From the NCBI GenBank assembly GCA_017633865.1, contig JAGBOM010000209.1, positions 1 to 14,575 of the forward strand: a stretch of 14,575 nucleotides of DNA, in the 5' to 3' direction. Below, one piece after another: positions 6,607-12,074 of the stretch. Every line of letters begins with the position of its first letter. Position 1 is the stretch's first letter. A program made the translations under genes and the position numbers. This DNA comes from Opitutales bacterium (GTDB lineage: Bacteria > Verrucomicrobiota > Verrucomicrobiia > Opitutales > Intestinicryptomonadaceae). The notes beneath the pieces were generated by a model. That model worked only from the letters and a program-made list of their open reading frames with translations, did no database searches and had not been told where the DNA came from.

Positions 6607-6634
6607 TTTTTGAAAACGCTCAAAAAGCCCTTTT
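6607..6634 (+). repeat. degenerate copy of the esterase terminator
   Basis: TTTTTGA (6607-6613), loop AAACGC, and TCAAAAA (6620-6626) followed by GCCCTTTT closely match the sequence at 5895-5921. Shared core: CAAAAAGCCCTTTT, preceded by ACGCT. The left GGGC arm is missing here, so the hairpin is weak and termination doubtful. The two copies flank the RHH divergon, and this one ends 49 bp before the lipoprotein gene. Confidence 0.45.
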
Positions 6635-6682
6635 GCGGCGGCTAAAATTTAACAATAAAAACACTCAAATAAAAATACATAT

Positions 6683-7282
6683 ATGAAAAAACTGCTAATG
6701 CTGTTAACTCTTGCCGCGTTCGCCCTCTGCGGCTGCTCCAAATACGACTATTCAAGCGATCATGCGTTTAAAGAATCCTTTGTAGCGCAAGCAAAAAAGG
6801 AAGGATTATCGGAATATCAAGCCGCCATTATTTACAAAGATATATGGCAAAAACATGAAAGTGTCAACGTCGATGGTAGAACTATTTACCGCGTATATAC
6901 CGAAGAAGAAAGATTGAAACACGCAAAATCAATCCTCGGGAACAAATCACTCAAACAGATCGGAACGGAGCGGGGAACTTTGGCGTTAGCAGCGGAAAGC
7001 CAAAAGGTCTTCTCGCGGATGTTTGGAGTTGAAGAGCAAGCTGAACAAAAACCGCAGGAAGAGCCTTCGTTTATAAGTAAACTATGGGAGGGTTTCTGGA
7101 GTATCTTTGATTTGGATTACAAATATTCTGATGATTGCGAGTTTGTGAGTGAAGTGGAAAGCGAAAATAAGAATAAGCTGTTTGCTAGGTGGCTTTTTAC
7201 GGGTTTATTTATTGTGTTTGTCGGCGGCGCAATTATCATTGGAAGAAAAATCCGAGCAAAGCGCATAAGAGATAAGAAGTGA
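6683..7282 (+). CDS. lipoprotein with a C-terminal membrane helix, unknown function
   Basis: A 199-residue protein. The signal sequence (MKKLLMLLTLAAFALCGC) ends in the lipobox LCGC, with Cys18 as the expected lipidated residue. Residues 20-165 are hydrophilic and mainly helical, with an acidic Glu/Gln stretch (117-127) and an aromatic patch (SKLWEGFWSIFDLDYKY, 132-148). A single hydrophobic helix follows (169-187), then a strongly basic tail (RKIRAKRIRDKK). An N-terminal lipid plus a C-terminal stop-transfer helix would anchor both ends in the inner membrane with the middle in the periplasm, an unusual topology. Codon use is visibly more A/T-rich than in the flanking genes, hinting at different ancestry. 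No domain is recognised. The G-poor leader AACAATAAAAACACTCA (6651-6667) resembles that of the phosphorylase gene; no Shine-Dalgarno sequence is present. The next gene follows after 53 nt on the same strand. Confidence 0.75.
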   Translation: MKKLLMLLTLAAFALCGCSKYDYSSDHAFKESFVAQAKKEGLSEYQAAIIYKDIWQKHESVNVDGRTIYRVYTEEERLKHAKSILGNKSLKQIGTERGTLALAAESQKVFSRMFGVEEQAEQKPQEEPSFISKLWEGFWSIFDLDYKYSDDCEFVSEVESENKNKLFARWLFTGLFIVFVGGAIIIGRKIRAKRIRDKK

Positions 7283-7335
7283 TTTTTTCATGGGCGCGCT
7301 GAAACTTTTACCCCCAAAAAAGCGATTATATTGGC

Positions 7336-7644
7336 ATGAAAAAATTTATATTCTTTTTTGGGCTGGTTAGCGCGGCCTGTCTTTTTGCCGCCTCCGACAT
7401 CGACAAGTGCATTTACTGCGGCTCGACAAGCTATGGCCAGTGCAACAAAAGCCCGTACAAGGTTCACGAGCATATTGGCGACTCAGGGCACTGCGTTTAC
7501 TGCGGCTCAAGCTCGTACGGGCAGTGTCTCAAAAGCCCGACAAAAAACCACAAGCACGGCCATGGCGACGACAAGTGCGTTTACTGCGGCTCCAAAAGCT
7601 ACGGGCAGTGCAACAAAAGTCCCGCTAAAGCCCACATGAAGTAG
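7336..7644 (+). CDS. secreted Cys/His-rich protein with three 28-residue repeats
   Basis: A 102-residue protein with a signal peptide (MKKFIFFFGLVSAACLFAAS), probably cut near residue 20. Three nearly identical units follow, starting at Cys25, Cys53 and Cys81, a period of exactly 28 residues. Each has the pattern C-x-Y-C-G-S-x-S-Y-G-Q-C-x-K-S-P-x-K-x-H, giving three Cys and one His per unit (25/28/36/44, 53/56/64/72, 81/84/92/100). The first two units have an extra His at 46 and 74. Spacing and ligands suggest one zinc or other metal ion per unit, or redox-active thiols outside the cytoplasm. I recall similar CxYCGSxSYG units in uncharacterised bacterial proteins but no assigned function. Some small periplasmic metal buffer or redox protein is possible. 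It lies 53 nt after the lipoprotein gene and is followed by a clear terminator. Confidence 0.82.
   Translation: MKKFIFFFGLVSAACLFAASDIDKCIYCGSTSYGQCNKSPYKVHEHIGDSGHCVYCGSSSYGQCLKSPTKNHKHGHGDDKCVYCGSKSYGQCNKSPAKAHMK
7408..7644 (+). repeat. three in-frame 84-bp coding repeats
   Basis: Units start at 7408, 7492 and 7576; the last is cut short by the stop codon. Each begins with a Cys codon inside a TGC-xTT-TAC-TGC-GGC-TC block and keeps GGNCAGTG near its middle. High identity at DNA level points to duplication of one unit. Copy number could vary between strains by recombination. Confidence 0.8.
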
Positions 7645-7659
7645 GCAAAAATTTAAAAA

Positions 7660-7692
7660 AAGAAGAAGGCGCGGATTTCCGCGCTTTTTTTT
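7660..7692 (+). terminator. intrinsic terminator after the Cys/His-rich gene
   Basis: GCGCGG (7669-7674) and CCGCGC (7679-7684) form a GC-only stem with loop ATTT, followed by eight T (7685-7692). The A/G-rich flank upstream can lengthen the stem and may allow function on the minus strand as well. It isolates the accessory genes from the dcw cluster. Confidence 0.88.
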
Positions 7693-8260
7693 GGAAATTT
7701 TTCTATGCGCCCGCGTCTTTTTTTGAGCCCGCCGCAAGCTTTGGAGAGGAAGGCAAGCTTTTGGGCGATTTTTGAATTGGAATTTGAATTTTGAAAGAAG
7801 GGTGCAAAGGCGAAGCGGGGGTTGTTTGATTTTTGACCCGCGACGGAGTTTTTATTTTAGGCGAAAAATTTTAAGGCTCGTTTTGGAATGTTTGGTGGAT
7901 TTTGGGGATTTTTACGTTTTTAGGGTGTGTTTTTTTAGTGTTTTTACGCAACTTTTTTGCGCTTTATGCGAAATTTTTTGTTTGTTTTGTGGGAAAATTG
8001 CGTTTTACGCGATTTTTTTTGCTTTTTACAAAAAAAATTTCGCGGGCTATTTTTTTATTTGAGGCAAAAATTTTTTGCGCGGAATTTATTGTCAATAACT
8101 TTCAAAATTCTTCCGCAAGGCCTATTTTTTAGCCTATTTAGGGCATTGTAGTCAAAAATTATAATTGTCAATAACTTGTCAAAAACGGGCAAGGCCGAGT
8201 TCAAAATCGCCCCGACTTTTTTCAAAAAAAAATTTTTTTTCAATTTTTTGCAAAAAACAG
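7693..8260. other. gene-free tract with helically phased T-tracts (predicted curved DNA)
   Basis: No credible gene is seen in these 568 bp. From about 7869 to 8076 the plus strand carries repeated T runs. Runs begin near 7881, 7891, 7900, 7909, 7917, 7930, 7941, 7953, 7963, 7974, 7985, 8003, 8013 and 8023, with an AAAATT element near 7994 filling the one gap. The mean step is about 10 bp, close to one helical turn, which established work links to intrinsic DNA curvature. The open frame at 7772-8062 is Phe/Tyr/Cys-rich only because of the T runs. The tract lies upstream of the mraZ promoter and could serve as an upstream activating or nucleoid-protein binding region. Confidence 0.6.
8088..8177. 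repeat. 14-bp direct repeat upstream of mraZ
   Basis: ATTGTCAATAACTT occurs at 8088-8101 and again at 8164-8177, 76 bp apart, each followed within two bases by CAAAA. Read on the minus strand each copy contains a consensus -35 box (TTGACA). The second copy is followed 15 nt later by TACAAT, so a minus-strand start is conceivable but its spacing is short. It could instead be a paired regulator site. Confidence 0.5.
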
Positions 8261-8301
8261 TTGACAGTGGGGGAAAATGGGCAATTATGGGGATAAATGG
8301 T
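8261..8301 (+). promoter_or_regulatory. mraZ promoter with four phased MraZ boxes
   Basis: TTGACA (8261-8266) and AATTAT (8283-8288, 4 of 6) are separated by 16 nt. TGGG occurs at 8268, 8278 and 8288, and TGGT at 8298, each exactly 10 bp after the last. TGGG direct repeats at 10-bp steps are the known operator of MraZ, which represses its own operon in E. coli. The boxes cover the spacer, -10 and likely start site, as expected for autorepression of the dcw operon. Confidence 0.8.
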
Positions 8302-8316
8302 AAAAAAATAACGACT

Positions 8317-8784
8317 ATGGCAACTACAAAATCAGGCAAGGCAATTTTCGTCGGCGAGTATTCCCGCCCGATGGACGACAAGCGTCGCCTGACTTTCCCG
8401 AGCAAGTGGAGGTTTTCCGGGGACGATGAAGATACCGCGTATCTTGCCCTGCCCAACCCCAACGGCTCGATTATCCTTTATCCGCCCGCCATGGTCGAAC
8501 AAGTTTACGAAAAAGTGTCGCAAACGGGCATGGCAAACCAGGCTCGCCAGAGGGTTTTGACAAAAATCTTCCGCGCCGGCGAAAGCGTCGGCTGCGACAA
8601 ACAGGGCAGAATTTCCCTATCCGAAAAGCTCGTGGCGCACGCCGGCATCAAAAAGGACACCGTCCTGACCGGCAACCTCACAAACATTCAGATTTGGGAG
8701 CCCGAACGGCTCCGCAAGTGGTCCGAAGAGGGCGACGACGGCGGCGAAAGCCTTAACGACGTCCTTACGGAGCTCGGCCTATAA
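8317..8784 (+). CDS. mraZ: transcriptional regulator MraZ
   Basis: A 155-residue protein with two AbrB-like half-domains: FVGEYSRPMDDKRRLTFPSKWR (10-31) and the second around CDKQGRISLSEKL. Each carries the DxxxR signature of the family (DDKRR; DKQGR). MraZ forms rings that bind TGGG repeats upstream of its own gene and control the dcw operon. The frame is open further upstream to 8176, but that part is translated A/T-rich leader. ATG at 8317 gives MATTKSGKAIFVGEYS, matching the family's start and normal length. It is first in the dcw operon, 16 nt after the last TGGT box, with no Shine-Dalgarno sequence. In the first half-domain Arg replaces the usual Gly of DDKGR. Confidence 0.95.
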   Translation: MATTKSGKAIFVGEYSRPMDDKRRLTFPSKWRFSGDDEDTAYLALPNPNGSIILYPPAMVEQVYEKVSQTGMANQARQRVLTKIFRAGESVGCDKQGRISLSEKLVAHAGIKKDTVLTGNLTNIQIWEPERLRKWSEEGDDGGESLNDVLTELGL

Positions 8785-8800
8785 CAATAAAAAACATCTT

Positions 8801-8968
8801 ATGAAAAACATATCGAAATTTTTAATTCTAACCGGCTCTTTAAAAATAATCAGGGACGACGACCGCATGGACGCGGAATTCTTCGACATGCCCCCCTCCC
8901 TGCAAAAAAGAGATTTTTCAATTTTACACCTGCTAAAAAACATACTCGATGCCTTCAAATTCCAGTGA
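8801..8968 (+). CDS. 55-residue unrecognised protein between mraZ and rsmH
   Basis: ATG at 8801, 16 nt after the mraZ stop, opens 55 codons ending in TGA at 8966-8968. The frame overlaps the first 20 nt of rsmH in another phase, which suggests translational coupling. The product begins MKNISKFLILTGSLKII, passes an acidic stretch (DDDRMDAEFFDMPPS, 19-33) and ends in an amphipathic helix (FSILHLLKNILDAFKFQ). It has no signal peptide and no known motif. The A-rich leader AACAATAAAAAACATC (8783-8798) matches leaders of other genes here. Without this ORF there would be a 164-nt gap in an otherwise tightly packed operon, which supports it as a real gene. I know no standard dcw member at this position. 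A leader peptide controlling rsmH is an alternative. Confidence 0.55.
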   Translation: MKNISKFLILTGSLKIIRDDDRMDAEFFDMPPSLQKRDFSILHLLKNILDAFKFQ

Positions 8969-9905
8969 TAGCCAATCAAGTCCGATTCGGAAAGCCTCCT
9001 TCGGGCACGAGCCCGTATTGCTCGGCGAGGTTTTGAAGGCTATCGCGCCCAAAGACGGCGGCGTGTATTTGGACTGCACCTTCGGCGGCGGCGGGCATGC
9101 GCGCGCCATTTTAAATTCGGCAAACTGCAAGGTGGTCGCAATCGACCGCGACCCCGCCGCCGCGGAGCGCGCGAAAGCGTTCGAGGCCGAGTTCCCCGGC
9201 AGGTTCCAATTTTTCGCGGGGGAATTTTCCAAACTGAACGAACTAAACTGCGGGGGATACGCCGGAATCCTTATGGATTTGGGCGTATCCTCCTTCCAGC
9301 TTGACGAAATCGGGCGCGGCTTTTCATTCAGGGGCGCGGGGCCTATCGACATGCGCATGGACTTTTCAAAAGGCCAAACCGCCCTCGAGTTCATCGAAAG
9401 CTCCCCGCTCGAAACGCTTGAAAAAGCCATTCGCGAATACGGCGAGGAGCCCCGCTACAAAAAGGCCGCCCGCGCCCTGAAAGACGCGGCAAGCGCGGGA
9501 GCTTTAAAGACGACTCTCGACCTCGCAAGCGTTCTCGAAAAGGCTCTCCCCAAAAAAATCGGCTCGAAAATCCACCCCGCAACCCTCGTTTTTCAGGCGC
9601 TTAGAATCGCCGTAAACGACGAGCTCGGACAGGCGGAGGAGGCTCTGCCCAAGGCGTTCGAGCGCCTTTCAAAAGGCGGGGTTTTGGCAGTCATCACATT
9701 TCACTCCCTTGAAGACCGCCTCGTAAAGCGCTTCTTCAAAAAAATGGCTGGCCGCCCCGTCGACAATAACGACAGCTCGTCGGTTCAAGACCGCGTAAAG
9801 CTCGCCGAAATTTTAACCCGCAAACCCCTTACGGCCTCCGCCGAAGAAATATCCCAAAACCCCAGATCGCGCTCCGCAAAGCTCCGGGCGCTGATGAAAA
9901 TTTAA
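8949..9905 (+). CDS. rsmH: 16S rRNA (cytosine-1402-N4)-methyltransferase
   Basis: Methylates N4 of C1402 in the decoding site of 16S rRNA using S-adenosylmethionine. The 318-residue length is normal. Seen in order are HEPVLLGEVL (20-29), the SAM loop LDCTFGGGGHA (41-51), AIDRDP (64-69), ILMDLGVSSFQLD (107-119), GFSFRGAGPIDMRMD (124-138), RIAVNDEL (219-226), ITFHSLEDRLVKRFF (249-263) and the end NPRSRSAKLRALMKI. The first 12 residues (MPSNSSDSQSSP) are variable and overlap the upstream small gene. No other ATG lies before the conserved core, so this start is likely. It ends 4 nt before the next gene. Confidence 0.97.
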   Translation: MPSNSSDSQSSPIRKASFGHEPVLLGEVLKAIAPKDGGVYLDCTFGGGGHARAILNSANCKVVAIDRDPAAAERAKAFEAEFPGRFQFFAGEFSKLNELNCGGYAGILMDLGVSSFQLDEIGRGFSFRGAGPIDMRMDFSKGQTALEFIESSPLETLEKAIREYGEEPRYKKAARALKDAASAGALKTTLDLASVLEKALPKKIGSKIHPATLVFQALRIAVNDELGQAEEALPKAFERLSKGGVLAVITFHSLEDRLVKRFFKKMAGRPVDNNDSSSVQDRVKLAEILTRKPLTASAEEISQNPRSRSAKLRALMKI

Positions 9906-9909
9906 CCCC

Positions 9910-10281
9910 ATGAAGCACAATTCCGACAACATTTGGCTGCACTTCAGCGCGGCGCTTTTGGCCGTGTTCGTCGTTGCCGGCATTGGGGCGGCGTCCGTCA
10001 TGATTCTTAGGAGAGACTGCGTTGTGGAGGGCAAGCGCGTGCAGAGGGCGGAAAACAAAATATCGGTTTTAAAGCGCGAGAACGACTACTGGAACGCGGA
10101 AATCGCCAACAGCAAAACCCCGTCAAAGCTGCGCAAGCGCGTAGACGACGGCTTTATTTTGCCAAGCGGAGACCGCATGGTTTTCGCGTTCCCCTTAAAG
10201 GACATTCCGCTTAACGAAAGAAAACTGTTGGCGATAAGCCCGCGCAAGACGGCCGCCGCGCAAAAAACCGCAAGAAGATGA
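9910..10281 (+). CDS. ftsL: FtsL-like bitopic cell division protein
   Basis: A 123-residue protein with a short cytoplasmic start, one membrane helix (about 10-33, ending MILRRD), then a charged periplasmic coiled-coil region (about 36-68, EGKRVQRAENKISVLKRENDYWNAEI) and a basic tail. This is the layout of FtsL, which joins FtsB and FtsQ to activate the septal synthase FtsW-FtsI. FtsL sequences diverge so far that the name rests on topology and on position between rsmH and ftsI. The start lies 4 nt after the rsmH stop, and its own stop overlaps the ftsI start in ATGA, typical of translational coupling. A DivIC/FtsB-type protein would look similar. Confidence 0.75.
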   Translation: MKHNSDNIWLHFSAALLAVFVVAGIGAASVMILRRDCVVEGKRVQRAENKISVLKRENDYWNAEIANSKTPSKLRKRVDDGFILPSGDRMVFAFPLKDIPLNERKLLAISPRKTAAAQKTARR

Positions 10282-12074
10282 AAGCCTCCCCGTTTATTTA
10301 CATGAAAAGGCTCGCGCTGGTGGGCTTAATGACGTTCGCGGTCTTTTGCGCGATATCGTGCAGGCTTGTGCAGCTCCACATAATCGAAAGCCCGAAGTAC
10401 GTCGCGGCCATAGAAAGCCAGAGGTTCAAGCTTGAGCAAAAGCGCGCGAAAAGGGGCGACATTACCGACATCAAGGGCAATCTTCTCGCAACGTCGTACA
10501 GCGTCATAACCGTCGCCGTAGACCCCACCGAGGTCGAGCTTCAAAACCCGCGGGAAGAGGCCAAGCTTTGCCGCCTCGCTGAAATCCTGAACCTGCCCTC
10601 CTCTCTCGTGCTCGAAAAATGCCGCAAGGAATACGTAAGCTACGAGAACAAGGACGGCATACGCGTCACAAAGCCGCGCCGCTACAAGGTAATCCAAAAG
10701 GACGTCGACGAAAAAACCTTCGAGAAAATCGCCGCGCTAAAAATCAAGGGGCTAACCGAAGACAGAAAATACATAAGAAAATACCCGTCAGAAGGGCTCG
10801 CCGCGCACGTCATCGGCTTTGTCAACAAGGAGGGCGCGCCCGTATGCGGGGCGGAGCTTATGTGCGAATACTATTTGAAGGCTCAGGACGGCTGGATTCT
10901 TAGCGAAAAGGACGCCCGCAAAAACGAAATCCCGCACCTTAGAACGCGCGACGTTCCGATGTCGGACGGCATGAACGTCGAGCTTACAATCGACGTGTTT
11001 TTGCAGGAAATCGCCCAGCGCGAGCTTCAAAGAATCGTCGAGGAGTACAACCCCGACAACGCCGCAATCATCGTAAGCGACCCCTCCACCGGCTACATCG
11101 GGGCGATGGCGAGCTACCCCTCCTTCGACCCGAACTCCTACAACAATTTCCCGGCCGAGAACCTAAAGAATTTCGCGATTTCCTCGCAAGTCGAGCCGGG
11201 CTCGACCTTCAAGGTTGTGCCCATCGCCGCCGCCCTCAACGAGCAGCTCGTTACCCAGGACGACACTTTCGACTGCTCCAAATCCACCGCCTCCTACAAG
11301 GGCAGGATTTTGAAGCTCCCCAAAGAGGCGCACACAATGGGCGTTTTGAGCGTGCGCCAAATCGCCGAAAAAAGCTCGAACAGGGGCGTGGCGCAGCTCG
11401 GAATCATGATGGGCGAAAAGAAGCTTTACGAATACGCGAGCCTGTTCGGCTACGGCAAGCGCACAAACATAGGCCTTTCCGGCGAAATCCCGGGGACGCT
11501 CAACCCCGTAAACAAGTGGGACGGCCTTACAATCACAAGGCTTCCGATGGGGCACGCGGTGGCCGCAACCCCCCTGCAAATGCACTGCGCCATGAGCGCG
11601 ATCGCCAACGACGGGGTCTACATGCAGCCGCAGCTTGTAAGGAGAGTCTATTTCCCGAAAAGCGGGCAGGAGATTTTGTTCCCGCCCAAGCGCGTAAGGC
11701 AGGCAATTTCAGGCAGAACCGCAAAGACCATGCAAAGCATTTTAACGGGCGTAGTCGGCAAAGACGGCACAGCGCAGCGCGCCGCGGTGGAGGGCTACAA
11801 AGTGGCCGGCAAAACCGGAACGACCCAAAAAATTATCGACAATAAATACAGCACAAAAAACCACGTCGCGTCCTTTACGGGCTTCTTCCCCGCGGACAGG
11901 CCAAGGCTTGCGATTACCGTTGTAGTGGACAATCCGCATTCCCGCGGAATCGGCTACGGCGGCATTGTGGCGGCGCCAGCGTTTGCGAGCGTCGCCCGCC
12001 AGGCGGCAAGCTATCTGGGCATACAAACCGACGAAGAGTACGAGAAGGTCATGGCGTGGAAAGGCATACAATGA
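10278..12074 (+). CDS. ftsI: peptidoglycan D,D-transpeptidase (class B penicillin-binding protein)
   Basis: Cross-links septal peptidoglycan outside the inner membrane as partner of FtsW. The 598-residue protein has an N-terminal membrane anchor (about 11-33), a dimerisation domain (50-235, with KRAKRGDITDIKGNLLATS at 55-73), and a transpeptidase domain with all three active-site motifs: STFK (309-312, nucleophile Ser309), SSN (366-368) and KTGT (512-515). No PASTA domains follow. Length and motifs fit FtsI/PBP3. The start overlaps the FtsL-like stop by 4 nt, and the stop overlaps the murE ATG by 4 nt. The gene order supports FtsI rather than the elongation PBP2, which would be next to rodA. 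All key residues are present. Confidence 0.96.
   Translation: MKASPFIYMKRLALVGLMTFAVFCAISCRLVQLHIIESPKYVAAIESQRFKLEQKRAKRGDITDIKGNLLATSYSVITVAVDPTEVELQNPREEAKLCRLAEILNLPSSLVLEKCRKEYVSYENKDGIRVTKPRRYKVIQKDVDEKTFEKIAALKIKGLTEDRKYIRKYPSEGLAAHVIGFVNKEGAPVCGAELMCEYYLKAQDGWILSEKDARKNEIPHLRTRDVPMSDGMNVELTIDVFLQEIAQRELQRIVEEYNPDNAAIIVSDPSTGYIGAMASYPSFDPNSYNNFPAENLKNFAISSQVEPGSTFKVVPIAAALNEQLVTQDDTFDCSKSTASYKGRILKLPKEAHTMGVLSVRQIAEKSSNRGVAQLGIMMGEKKLYEYASLFGYGKRTNIGLSGEIPGTLNPVNKWDGLTITRLPMGHAVAATPLQMHCAMSAIANDGVYMQPQLVRRVYFPKSGQEILFPPKRVRQAISGRTAKTMQSILTGVVGKDGTAQRAAVEGYKVAGKTGTTQKIIDNKYSTKNHVASFTGFFPADRPRLAITVVVDNPHSRGIGYGGIVAAPAFASVARQAASYLGIQTDEEYEKVMAWKGIQ

Noticed and set aside
7408..7644. CRISPR-like array
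   Set aside because: The repeats are in-frame coding units without unique spacers.
7772..8062. Open frame of 96 codons in the T-rich tract
   Set aside because: Its Phe/Tyr/Cys-rich composition follows directly from phased T runs. It has no domain or usable start context, and two other frames over the same tract are open for the same reason.
8088..8181. Replication origin suspected from A/T-rich repeats
   Set aside because: No DnaA box (TTATCCACA type) is seen, and the repeats do not match one.
8176..8316. Extended N-terminus for mraZ
   Set aside because: The added residues translate the promoter and MraZ boxes, and homologues begin at the ATG at 8317.
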